Shown here: one piece after another, positions 1-5,783 of the stretch
Layout of the letters: each line of letters starts with the position of its first letter
Numbering within the stretch: the stretch's first letter is position 1
Origin: Pelotomaculum sp.
GTDB taxonomy: Bacteria > Bacillota > Desulfotomaculia > Desulfotomaculales > Pelotomaculaceae
Length of the DNA: 7,296 nucleotides
Direction: 5' to 3'
Assembly: GCA_003489345.1 (NCBI GenBank)
Contig: DNIT01000105.1
Coordinates: 11,731 to 19,026, forward strand
Translations under genes and position numbers: made by a program
Notes under the pieces: model-generated
The model's input: the letters and a program-made list of their open reading frames with translations, nothing else
Told to the model about the DNA's origin: nothing
Database searches by the model: none

Positions 1-129
1 TTTCCCGGCCCCGTTGGGTCCCAGAACAGCGACCAGCTCACCCCCGGACACTTTCAGGGAAACGCCGTGCAGCGCCTGCACCCAACCATGATACACTTCA
101 AGTCCGTTAACCTCAAGCAACCTCTTCAT
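1..129 (-). CDS. livF: LivF, branched-chain amino acid ABC transporter ATPase (N-terminal 43 codons, cut by window edge)
   Basis: This is the beginning of the second ATP-binding subunit of the Liv-type importer; its product would hydrolyse ATP at the cytoplasmic face with LivG to drive uptake through LivHM. The visible protein begins MKRLLEVNGLEVYHG and reaches the Walker A loop GPNGAGK at residues 37-43, where the window stops. The short N-terminal strand leading into Walker A at about residue 37 is what LivF proteins show. The gene overlaps the end of livG by 17 bp, so the two are probably translationally coupled. The start is uncertain. ATG at 129 sits directly against the GGAGG (130-134), which is too close. 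TTG at 120 lies 9 nt from the same GGAGG and would give MLEVNGLEVYHG, a typical LivF opening with an 8-bp overlap. The family call rests on the motif and on operon order. Confidence 0.88.
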   Translation of the reverse strand, partial: MKRLLEVNGLEVYHGWVQALHGVSLKVSGGELVAVLGPNGAGK

Positions 130-880
130 CCTCCCCCAGGTAAGCGCTGATTACGTCACGGTCGGTCTGGATTTCGGATGGTGTTCCCTGGGCTATGGAA
201 CTGCCGAAATTGAGCGCCATGATGCGATCGGCCACTTCCATTACCGTTTCCATATCATGCTCAACCAGCACCATGGCATAACCCTTTTCCCGCAGCCTTT
301 TTAAAAAAGCTGCCAACTCGCCGGTCTCGGCGCTGTTTAAGCCGGCCGCGGGTTCATCCAGTAAAAGCAGCTTGGGGCCGGAGGCCAGCGCCCTGGCAAT
401 TTCCAGGAGACGCTGCTTGCCGAAAGGAAGGGCCGCGGCAGGTGTGTCCCGATATTCCGACAGCCCCACCTCGCCCAAAAGAGTGACGGCGTCAAGCCTG
501 GTCTTTTGTTCTTCAGCGGCCGAGCCGGGCCAGCGTGTCAGACACTTTAAAAACCCGGTACGTCCCTTCAAGTAAGCGCCTGCCATTACATTTTCCAGCG
601 CCGACATGCTGCCGAAAAGCTGGAGATTCTGAAAGGTCCTGGCTATCCCGGCGGCGGCGATGCGATGGGGCTTCAGGCCGGATATAGGCCGCCCGTCAAA
701 AATGACCTTACCCTCGTCCGGCGCCAACATGCCGGTTATCAGGTTGAAAAGGGTAGTCTTACCCGCTCCGTTGGGACCGATTAAGGCAAAAATCTCCGCC
801 TGGGATACCATAAAGCTTATATCTTTTACGGCAGCGACGCCGCCAAAATATTTTGTCAGGCCGGCTGCTTCCATCAGCAT
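113..880 (-). CDS. livG: LivG, branched-chain amino acid ABC transporter ATPase
   Basis: Cytoplasmic nucleotide-binding subunit of a hydrophobic amino acid (HAAT/Liv) importer. All ABC ATPase motifs are visible in its 255 residues: Walker A GPNGAGKT (35-42), Q-loop glutamine 84 in RTFQN, an LPFGKQ signature (151-156), Walker B LLLLDEP (171-177), D-loop GLNSAE and H-loop histidine 208 in VEHDM. The insert GAYLKGRTGFLKCL after the Q-loop is a mark of LivG rather than LivF, and the length is normal for LivG. The signature differs from textbook LSGGQ but matches the looser form common in LivG proteins. The ATG at 880 is preceded by AAAGGGGG with 8-nt spacing and overlaps the end of livM by 7 bp. 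LivF follows with an overlap. The substrate is set by the binding protein and permeases, not by this subunit. Confidence 0.96.
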   Translation of the reverse strand: MLMEAAGLTKYFGGVAAVKDISFMVSQAEIFALIGPNGAGKTTLFNLITGMLAPDEGKVIFDGRPISGLKPHRIAAAGIARTFQNLQLFGSMSALENVMAGAYLKGRTGFLKCLTRWPGSAAEEQKTRLDAVTLLGEVGLSEYRDTPAAALPFGKQRLLEIARALASGPKLLLLDEPAAGLNSAETGELAAFLKRLREKGYAMVLVEHDMETVMEVADRIMALNFGSSIAQGTPSEIQTDRDVISAYLGEDEEVA

Positions 881-1818
881 TGACTAATCCCCCTTTGTTT
901 AAATCCGGAACGAAAAATCATCACCAATACCAGGATGATTCCATAAAATATAATCTGATACTCCCCGCCGGCCCCCGGTATGGCCAGCGGGATCGCCCAG
1001 CGCAGCGCTTCCCCCAGGACAACCACCAGTCCCGCTCCCAGGAGCGGCCCCCACAGCGTCCCCAAACCTCCTACCACCGCCATAAGCACAAATTGTACGG
1101 AGGTTTGAAAGCCAAAAGGGGATGGGCTTACAAAGGTTACGTAAAAAGCGTACAGCCCCCCCGCCAGGCCGGCCAGCACAGCGCTGAAGATAAAAGTTTG
1201 TAGTTTCAGACCGGCTGTATTGATACCGGAGGTTTCAGCGGCATGCTCGCTTTCCCGGACGGCCCGCATGGCCCTTCCCACCCTGGAGCCAATTAGGTTC
1301 CTGGCTCCGAGCGAGACAAGCATTAGAACGGCCAGCGTCAGGTAGTAGAATTTGATGTCCCGGTCAAAAACCAGACCTCCCAGAGAAAAGTAGGGGATTC
1401 CGGTAAGGCCGGACGGCCCGCCGGTCAGGGACTTTAGTTCGTTAAAGAGAATGTGCACCAAAATACCGAAAGCCAGGGTGGCCAGGACCAGGTGCAGCTC
1501 CTTCAGTTTTAAGATGGGGACGCCAATCAGGGCGGCAACCAGCCCGGGCAGGACCAGAGCAATGAGGAGCGCAGCCGGAGCGGGCCAGTGCCAGGCCGTG
1601 GTCAGCACTGCCACGGTATAGCCGCCCAGCCCGAAAAACGCGGCATGACCGAACGAGACCTGGCCGGCATAACCCATCAGGAGACCCAGCCCCGTGACAA
1701 CAATGGCGTACAGTCCGGTAACGATTAGAATGCCCAGGACGTAATTGCTTTTCAGCAAGAAAGGCAACGCCAGGAGTAAAGCAAGCCCGGCAAGCATCAG
1801 AATCATTTTTCTATTCAT
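874..1818 (-). CDS. livM: LivM, branched-chain amino acid ABC transporter permease
   Basis: Integral membrane permease that pairs with LivH to form the translocation pore. The protein is about 314 residues and almost wholly hydrophobic, with roughly eight to ten membrane segments. Family marks are GYAGQVSFGHAAFFGLGGY near residue 50, TGGPSGLTGIP near 133, the ATPase-coupling loop from RAVRESEHAAETSGIN (about 185-200) into a hydrophobic AGLAGGLYA segment, and GGLGTLWGPLLGA near 251. I place the start at ATG 1818 because GGGAG (1826-1830) is 7 nt upstream. The ATG at 1824 is only 1 nt from it and would add just two residues. The gene follows livH by about 20 bp and overlaps livG by 7 bp at its end. 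It is intact with no odd features. Confidence 0.95.
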   Translation of the reverse strand: MNRKMILMLAGLALLLALPFLLKSNYVLGILIVTGLYAIVVTGLGLLMGYAGQVSFGHAAFFGLGGYTVAVLTTAWHWPAPAALLIALVLPGLVAALIGVPILKLKELHLVLATLAFGILVHILFNELKSLTGGPSGLTGIPYFSLGGLVFDRDIKFYYLTLAVLMLVSLGARNLIGSRVGRAMRAVRESEHAAETSGINTAGLKLQTFIFSAVLAGLAGGLYAFYVTFVSPSPFGFQTSVQFVLMAVVGGLGTLWGPLLGAGLVVVLGEALRWAIPLAIPGAGGEYQIIFYGIILVLVMIFRSGFKQRGISQC

Positions 1819-1837
1819 CTTCATTCTCCCAGTATTT

Positions 1838-2716
1838 CTATACTTTTCGGACAGCGGCGCTGAACAGGCCCTCCGGTCTCGTCAGCAGCACGGCCAGCAG
1901 GACCAAAAGAGCCAGGGCATCTTTCAGCCCGGAGGATACCAGACCCGCCCCGTAAGCTTCCAGGAGCCCGAGGAGGAGGCCGCCCAGTACCGCACCCCCG
2001 ACATTCTGCATGCCGCCGAGAACAGCCGCGACAAAGCCCTTGACACCCAGCAGAAATCCCATATCGTAGGTGGCCAGGGTAACCGGCGTGATAAAAATAC
2101 CTGCTGCCGCTCCCAGGGCGCCGCTGGCGATGAAAGCCGCGAACGACATGGCGGACGGGTTGATACCCACCAGCCTGGCAGCGGTCCGGTTGATTACACA
2201 GGCCCGCACAGCCTTGCCGGCATAGGTCAGCTCAAAGAAAGCGTAGAGTCCGGCCAGAGCTGCCCCCAGCAGGCCAACTATCCATAAGCTCTGCAGGTTG
2301 ATCGCGGCTCCTCCGGCCACCAGCGGTCCTCCCTCGGAAAAAGCCGGGAGGGAGACGGGCTCAGTTCCCCAGATCAGGAGGGCCAGCCCCCGCAGGGATA
2401 TGGAAATGCCAACAGTGATCACCACCGGGGTCAACACCGAAGACTGTATAGCCGGCTTAACAGCCACCCGTTCCAGCAACCCGGCAAGTACCGCCACTGC
2501 CGCTACAGCAATTAAAAATGCCGCGGCAAGAGGGAGTCCGGCCGCATATAGACTGGCTGCCAGCAGGGCGCCCAAGGCCAAAAACTCACCCAGAGCCAGA
2601 TTGAGCACTCCCGTAATATTAAAGGTTAAAACCAGGGCCAGGGCAGTCAGCGCATAGATGCTGCCCATGGTAAGTCCTGAAATAAACAGCTGGAGCAGTT
2701 GACTGGACAAAGTCAA
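1838..2716 (-). CDS. livH: LivH, branched-chain amino acid ABC transporter permease
   Basis: First permease of the importer, about 292 residues with around eight hydrophobic membrane spans. Visible family marks are SGLTMGSIYALTALAL at the first span, then GVLNLALGEFLALGA (the LivH version of the GVINFAHGE motif, about residues 37-51), the coupling loop GKAVRACVINRTAARLVGIN (about 167-186), VKGFVAAVLGGMQNVGGAVLGG (about 226-247), and a C-terminal RPEGLF. No ATG lies near the expected N-terminus; the candidates are TTG at 2722, 2716 and 2710. GGGGG (2725-2729) lies 8 nt upstream of the TTG at 2716, the normal spacing, but only 2 nt from 2722, so 2716 is chosen. The gene lies about 27 bp after the binding-protein gene and about 20 bp before livM. 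Confidence 0.95.
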   Translation of the reverse strand: MTLSSQLLQLFISGLTMGSIYALTALALVLTFNITGVLNLALGEFLALGALLAASLYAAGLPLAAAFLIAVAAVAVLAGLLERVAVKPAIQSSVLTPVVITVGISISLRGLALLIWGTEPVSLPAFSEGGPLVAGGAAINLQSLWIVGLLGAALAGLYAFFELTYAGKAVRACVINRTAARLVGINPSAMSFAAFIASGALGAAAGIFITPVTLATYDMGFLLGVKGFVAAVLGGMQNVGGAVLGGLLLGLLEAYGAGLVSSGLKDALALLVLLAVLLTRPEGLFSAAVRKV

Positions 2717-2724
2717 TTCCAAAT

Positions 2725-2729
2725 CCCCC
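2725..2729 (-). promoter_or_regulatory. Ribosome binding site that decides the livH TTG start
   Basis: GGGGG on the minus strand lies 8 nt upstream of TTG 2716 and 2 nt upstream of TTG 2722. All in-frame candidates nearby are TTG codons, so this site is the main evidence for choosing 2716. Confidence 0.6.
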
Positions 2730-2743
2730 GATCGATCAATAAT

Positions 2744-3964
2744 TCACTCCATCAGTTCCCACTGACCGTTCCGGATCCGCACCAGTACCATGGAATCTTC
2801 GTCGAGACCGTTATGGTCGGTTGGCGTCAGGTTGAAGACTCCGGAGACTCCGGTGAAATTGCTGGTTTTTTCCAACTGGTCGCGGATACCCGCCCGATCC
2901 GGGCCTGCTTTTTCAATGGCATGCACCAGCAGGTAAAAGGCGTCCCAGGCATAACCGCCGAAAGCGTTGGGAGGAGTATTATAGCGCTTGCCGTAGTCGG
3001 CGATGTAGTCGTCGAGAACCTTCTTCTGAGGGCCGCTGTCAGGAATTTGCCCGCTCACGGTCAGTTTGCCGATTGGCAGCAGTACTCCGTCCGCCGCTCC
3101 CTGGGCCAGGTCAATAAAATTCTGGTTCCCTACACCATGGCTGTGCAGAAGCGGAATTTCCAGGCTCAGATCCCTGTAATTTTTAGTGATAATCGAGGCC
3201 GATGGCGGAATAGCCCATACAACCGTTGCCTGTGCCCCGCTGGTTTTAACTCTGGTGAGCTGCGGGGTCATATCCTTGTCGGTCGCTTCAAATTTTTCTT
3301 CCGCCACTATTTCCAGGCCGGCTGCGCCGGCCGCCGCCTTAAAAGCGTTCCTTCCGTTATCGCCGTACGAGTTGTTCATGTAGAGGAAAGCCACCCTGGT
3401 AAGGTTGTTTTCCTTCAGGTAATCCATCAGCCTGTTGACCACAACCAGGTCACTCTGGGCAGTTTTAAAGACCCACTTTCTTTCCTGTACAGGTTCCACA
3501 ATGGCGCTGGCCGCGGCCATGGAGATCATGGGCACCTGTTCTTTTTGTACGGTATCAATCATCGACATGGAGGTTCCGCTGGCGCTGCACCCGATTACCG
3601 CCAGCACTTTTTGCTGGTCGATCAGCTTTTTGACTGCCAGTACGGCTTCCGTTTCGTCGCTTTTATTGTCAAGGATGGTTAACTCTAACGGATGGCCGTT
3701 AATTCCACCGCTTTCATTTAACCTGTCAGCCAGCATCTGGAGCGTATTCCGCTCGGGTACCCCCAATGATGAGGACGAGCCGCTAATGTCCACAACCGCT
3801 CCGATTCTATATGGTTCCTTTCCCGCGCCGGCATTGCTGCCGTTAGAACTGCTGCCGGAACACCCGCCAAGCAGCAATAAAACAACGGCCAAAACGCCTG
3901 CCAGCGCTGTAACCACGATCAACCTTGCCTTCGGCAACGCTTTTTCCCCCTTAATCATATTCAT
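2744..3964 (-). CDS. livK: LivK-like lipoprotein, ABC transporter substrate-binding protein
   Basis: Extracellular receptor of the importer, type 1 periplasmic-binding fold (Peripla_BP_6 class), about 406 residues. The N-terminus has a basic stretch (KGEKALPKAR), a hydrophobic core and a lipobox LLLGGC with cysteine 35. It should therefore be lipid-anchored, followed by a Ser/Gly/Asn-rich linker. The mature part shows YRIGAVVDISG, a helix ending in RLNESGGINGHPLEL, the ligand-side loops GCSASGTSMSM (about 125-135) and SMAAASAI (about 148-155), and the late GGYAWDAFYLLVHAIEKAG (about 336-354). An in-frame ATG at 3994 exists, but AAGGA (3972-3976) is 7 nt from ATG 3964, so the shorter form is chosen. 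The gene is first in the operon behind the T-box leader. Ligand specificity cannot be read from the sequence: the family includes leucine/isoleucine/valine, general amino acid and aromatic-compound binders. Confidence 0.9.
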   Translation of the reverse strand: MNMIKGEKALPKARLIVVTALAGVLAVVLLLLGGCSGSSSNGSNAGAGKEPYRIGAVVDISGSSSSLGVPERNTLQMLADRLNESGGINGHPLELTILDNKSDETEAVLAVKKLIDQQKVLAVIGCSASGTSMSMIDTVQKEQVPMISMAAASAIVEPVQERKWVFKTAQSDLVVVNRLMDYLKENNLTRVAFLYMNNSYGDNGRNAFKAAAGAAGLEIVAEEKFEATDKDMTPQLTRVKTSGAQATVVWAIPPSASIITKNYRDLSLEIPLLHSHGVGNQNFIDLAQGAADGVLLPIGKLTVSGQIPDSGPQKKVLDDYIADYGKRYNTPPNAFGGYAWDAFYLLVHAIEKAGPDRAGIRDQLEKTSNFTGVSGVFNLTPTDHNGLDEDSMVLVRIRNGQWELME

Positions 3965-3971
3965 CTCATTT

Positions 3972-3976
3972 TCCTT
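3972..3976 (-). promoter_or_regulatory. Ribosome binding site for livK
   Basis: AAGGA on the minus strand lies 7 nt before ATG 3964. The upstream in-frame ATG at 3994 lacks such a site, so this motif decides the start. It lies about 60 nt beyond the U-tract of the second leader terminator, so ribosome entry depends on read-through of both terminators. Confidence 0.6.
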
Positions 3977-4037
3977 AAGGTTTGCTGGGTACATAAGCTG
4001 TATAAAGAAAGCGGCTCACCCCCCGTAAAATATGCAC

Positions 4038-4074
4038 AAAAAAACCGCAGCCTTCGCGGGGACGAAAGCTGCGG
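4038..4074 (-). terminator. Leader terminator 2 (T-box controlled)
   Basis: On the minus strand a 12-bp hairpin (CCGCAGCUUUCG paired with CGAAGGCUGCGG, one G-U pair, loop UCCCCG) is followed by seven uridines. Its 5' arm and loop (CUUUCGUCCCC) can instead pair with the second T-box element just upstream, giving a competing antiterminator. Confidence 0.93.
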
Positions 4075-4079
4075 ACTTC

Positions 4080-4093
4080 CGCGGTACCACCCC
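4080..4093 (-). promoter_or_regulatory. Second T-box antiterminator element
   Basis: The minus strand reads GGGGTGGTACCGCG, a close match to the T-box consensus AGGGTGGNACCGCG. The UGGU bulge would pair with the ACCA end of an uncharged tRNA with discriminator A73. GGGG can pair with the CCCC of UUUCGUCCCC downstream to form the antiterminator. A short Stem III (GGUU/AACC, 4098-4111) lies immediately upstream. Confidence 0.93.
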
Positions 4094-4154
4094 GGTTGGT
4101 TATGTACAACCCACTTCAAAAGGTACGGGTTATCCCCTTGCCTGCAGGTTCATG

Positions 4155-4191
4155 TAAAATAAAAAACTTTCCGCCCCATAGGGACGAAAAG
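4155..4191 (-). terminator. Leader terminator 1 (T-box controlled)
   Basis: On the minus strand CUUUUCGUCCC pairs with GGGGCGGAAAG (11 bp including two G-U pairs, loop UAU) and is followed by UUUUUUAUUUU. The 5' arm carries UUUUCGUCCCU, which can alternatively pair with the AGGG and CGCGAAA of the first T-box element, the classic mutually exclusive arrangement. Confidence 0.92.
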
Positions 4192-4196
4192 AATTT

Positions 4197-4210
4197 CGCG
4201 TTACCACCCT
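4197..4210 (-). promoter_or_regulatory. First T-box antiterminator element
   Basis: The minus strand reads AGGGTGGTAACGCG, one base from the usual AGGGTGGNACCGCG. The UGGU bulge again predicts a tRNA with A73. A clear Stem III (GGCUC/GAGCC with a 7-nt loop, 4215-4231) is directly upstream, in the normal position. Confidence 0.93.
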
Positions 4211-4458
4211 AGTTGGCTCACAAAAAGAGCCCACTCCTTGCAGGGTACGGGAACAAATTCCTTATACCCCCTTCCTTTTAACGGTAGAAGTCTCCGTACG
4301 GACCTACTTTCCTGCATGGTTTCAGTCCGTCAACTCGGGGGAGAACTTCAACGGCTCATACTGTAGAAGCGCTTTCAGTCGCGACGCTTCCTCCCTGAAA
4401 AGCTGTGTCCCGTCTACTTTTCCCCTTCATCGCTTTTGACGATATATCCTTAGTGCTA

Positions 4459-4487
4459 ATAATAGAGGAACCCCTCTCACAAGTCAA
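4459..4487 (-). promoter_or_regulatory. Sigma-A type promoter of the liv operon
   Basis: The minus strand has TTGACT (4482-4487), a 17-nt spacer and TATTAT (4459-4464): five of six matches to each consensus hexamer. Transcription would begin near 4452, about 12 nt before the first base of the T-box Stem I, as expected for a leader RNA. The promoter lies only about 29 bp beyond the stop codon of the upstream exporter gene. Confidence 0.85.
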
Positions 4488-4515
4488 GAAGAAAATGACG
4501 CCATGCCTGTCCTTT

Positions 4516-5139
4516 TTATATCACTCCCAGCAGGATTAAAACACCGAACACGGTGATAACCAGCCCGGAGATTTGGGTGATCCTGTGGATGACATGGCTG
4601 CTCAATTTTTTACGCAGAAAGCTCGCTATCGAACTGATTGTAAACCACCAGATAATAGATCCGAGAAAAACACCAGCGACTACCAGGAACGCAGATGCGT
4701 GTCCCTCGTCCGGGTCGATTAAGCCAAACCCGGCGAAAGCAGCGGCAAAAGCCAGGATGGTAATGGGGTTGGTCAGCGTGAGAAAAAAACACGAGATAAA
4801 GGCCTGGAAGCCTCCCTTGCCGCGTCCTCCGTTCTTCTGTTCAAGCTTCCCGGATTCGTGTGAGAGCATGGACATCACGCCCAAAACACATATAAAGATG
4901 CCGCCTCCAAATTGGAGCCATTTTTCCTCCTGGACGTAGAAATTCGTAATAAAACTCAATCCAAAGGCTGCGGCAAAGGCGAAAAAAGTATCCGCCACGG
5001 CTGCTCCAAGTCCGGAGATAAAACCAATAATCCTGCCTCCGAGCAGTGTCCTGCGGATACACAATAAATTTACCGGCCCAATCGGGACGGCCAGAAAAAA
5101 GCCAATGACTACAGCCTTTAGGAAAAGGATCTCCTTCAC
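4516..5139 (-). CDS. LysE/RhtB family amino acid exporter
   Basis: Membrane protein of 207 residues with about six hydrophobic spans, the normal length for the LysE/RhtB/CadD superfamily, whose members export amino acids or related small molecules. The hallmark VPIGPVNLLCIRRTL (about 18-32) matches the conserved P-G-P loop after the first span. GLGAAVADTFFAF (43-55) and TLTNPITILAFAAAF (121-135) are further family blocks, and a loop rich in Gly/Lys/Arg (about 97-110) separates the two halves. The start is GTG at 5139, with GAGGG (5147-5151) 7 nt upstream. No hairpin terminator is visible before the liv promoter, so read-through into the T-box leader is possible. The substrate is unknown: the family covers lysine, arginine, threonine, homoserine, leucine and others, and the neighbouring amino-acid importer only hints at an amino acid. 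Confidence 0.92.
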   Translation of the reverse strand: MKEILFLKAVVIGFFLAVPIGPVNLLCIRRTLLGGRIIGFISGLGAAVADTFFAFAAAFGLSFITNFYVQEEKWLQFGGGIFICVLGVMSMLSHESGKLEQKNGGRGKGGFQAFISCFFLTLTNPITILAFAAAFAGFGLIDPDEGHASAFLVVAGVFLGSIIWWFTISSIASFLRKKLSSHVIHRITQISGLVITVFGVLILLGVI

Positions 5140-5146
5140 TTACAGT

Positions 5147-5151
5147 CCCTC
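5147..5151 (-). promoter_or_regulatory. Ribosome binding site supporting the GTG start of the LysE-type gene
   Basis: GAGGG on the minus strand lies 7 nt before GTG 5139. No upstream ATG in frame competes. Confidence 0.6.
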
Positions 5152-5244
5152 AAAAACATTTCCGCACATACCACTGTAGACAAACAGCGTAAATGATAGG
5201 ATTTTGTAGATATATGATAGCCATTTTACCATGAAACTTGATTC

Positions 5245-5274
5245 TATTGCTAGATGGACCGGACTTGTTGTCAA
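5245..5274 (-). promoter_or_regulatory. Weak candidate promoter for the LysE-type gene
   Basis: A perfect TTGACA (5269-5274, minus strand) stands about 130 bp upstream of the GTG. At 16-18 nt spacing, only poor -10 candidates (TAGCAA, AGCAAT) follow, so this is a tentative call. It is the only strong -35 hexamer I noticed in the 226-bp spacer between the LapA-domain gene and the exporter. Confidence 0.25.
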
Positions 5275-5366
5275 AGGTTACAATAAAAAAATGCATGCAA
5301 CAAATTAAAAAAGCACTCTGCAACCCTGTCTTGCGGTTTTAGACGCTTCATTTATTATGCACGGGC

Positions 5367-5690
5367 TTACGCATCCGGCTCTTTTTTGGTCGCCTCTTGC
5401 GCTTTAGGCTCTACTGTCACGGCCGCCTGCTGCTGATTTTTCAAAGTTTTAATTTCCGCCTCCAACTGGCGGATATACATAGCTTTTTTAATCTGCCACC
5501 AAAAGCCCAAAAACATAACCATCACTGCGCCGACTGCCGCCGAGGCGAGAATCACAAGGACCTTGGAAATGCCCTGGTACTGCCAGAATAAAAATTTTAT
5601 ACTGATACTCTCCGTGTTTTGGCTAGCAAAGACTGCTACGCTGAGAGCAAATAAAAGGGCCACAATAAAGTATGTTTGGGCTTTACTCAT
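5367..5690 (-). CDS. LapA-domain (DUF1049) small membrane protein
   Basis: Protein of 107 residues resembling the lipopolysaccharide assembly protein A domain family (LapA/YciS, formerly DUF1049). It has two hydrophobic spans (about 6-23 and 43-64) separated by the characteristic FASQNTESISIKFLFWQ stretch. After the second span come WWQIKKAMYIRQLEAEIKTLKNQQQ, a likely cytoplasmic coiled coil (about 70-90), and a charged Lys/Glu/Pro tail. In Gram-negative bacteria LapA works with LapB in controlling LPS synthesis. Firmicutes lack LPS but often carry this domain with no known role, so only the domain should be taken over, not the function. The ATG at 5690 has GGGGG (5699-5703) 8 nt upstream. 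The gene appears to be monocistronic, with its own promoter and a terminator just upstream of that. Confidence 0.88.
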   Translation of the reverse strand: MSKAQTYFIVALLFALSVAVFASQNTESISIKFLFWQYQGISKVLVILASAAVGAVMVMFLGFWWQIKKAMYIRQLEAEIKTLKNQQQAAVTVEPKAQEATKKEPDA

Positions 5691-5710
5691 ATTCGGTACC
5701 CCCTTGTATA

Positions 5711-5744
5711 AAATAATGGTATTACTGCAAGTATACCATTATTT
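5711..5744. repeat. Perfect 12-bp inverted repeat overlapping the LapA-gene promoter
   Basis: The arms AAATAATGGTAT (5711-5722) and ATACCATTATTT (5733-5744) are exact reverse complements separated by 10 nt. The repeat covers the -10 box and the predicted transcription start, which suits an operator for a dimeric repressor. As RNA it would be an AT-rich hairpin without a proper U-tract in the direction of the genes, so it is unlikely to be mainly a terminator. Confidence 0.75.
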
Positions 5745-5758
5745 AGTCGGCAGGTTAA
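5730..5758 (-). promoter_or_regulatory. Extended -10 promoter of the LapA-domain gene
   Basis: The minus strand has TTAACC (5753-5758, four of six to TTGACA), a 17-nt spacer ending in TGG, and TATACT (5730-5735, five of six to TATAAT). The TGn before the -10 box is the extended -10 feature that offsets a weak -35. A transcription start near 5723 would leave a leader of about 30 nt. A second, less likely pair starts at TTGACA (5775-5780) with TAACCT as a poor -10. Confidence 0.65.
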
Positions 5759-5783
5759 CCACAACCAAGAAACTTGTCAACCA

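Larger units (their letters stand above)
4038..4452 (-). promoter_or_regulatory. T-box riboswitch leader of the liv operon, with partially duplicated antiterminator/terminator unit
   Basis: This leader senses tRNA charging by transcription antitermination. Its 5' part has a complete Stem I. The base helix is GUCAA (4436-4440) with UUGAC (4329-4333), and the next helix is GGGGA (4421-4425) with UCCCC (4338-4342). The specifier loop has AGUA (4415-4418) opposite GAA (4347-4349). The distal part has AGGGA (4392-4396) and a GAAGCG/CGCUUC helix closing the terminal loop. A Stem II region with another AGUA follows, then Stem III, the first T-box and terminator 1. A second Stem III, T-box and terminator follow with no second Stem I. 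The two units share CCCGTACC and GTGGG blocks in the same order (4232-4251 and 4110-4129), which suggests duplication of the 3' half. The specifier reads GTT (Val) or TTC (Phe) depending on register. Confidence 0.93.

Noticed and set aside
2699..3682. Long plus-strand open frame (327 codons) opposite the binding-protein gene
   Set aside because: It lies wholly antisense to the well-supported binding protein and livH start. Its translation is rich in His/Arg/Cys with no family motif, and no ribosome binding site stands out. Other plus-strand frames opposite livG, livM, livH, the exporter and the glycosyltransferase were dropped for the same reason.
4038..4194. Second unit as an independent complete T-box riboswitch
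   Set aside because: There is no room for, and no trace of, a second Stem I with AGTA/GAA specifier loop and AGGGA distal motif. It is better described as a partial duplication.
5193..5220. Two CTATCAT direct repeats (minus strand) 21 bp apart before the LysE-type gene
   Set aside because: Seven-base repeats in AT-rich spacer DNA have little statistical weight, and no clear promoter sits at a matching distance.
5300..5340. Possible terminator after the LapA-domain gene
   Set aside because: A T6 run is present, but the only stem nearby (GCAA/TTGC, 4 bp) is short and separated from the run by several bases. The palindrome TGCATGCA before a T7 run cannot form a proper RNA loop.
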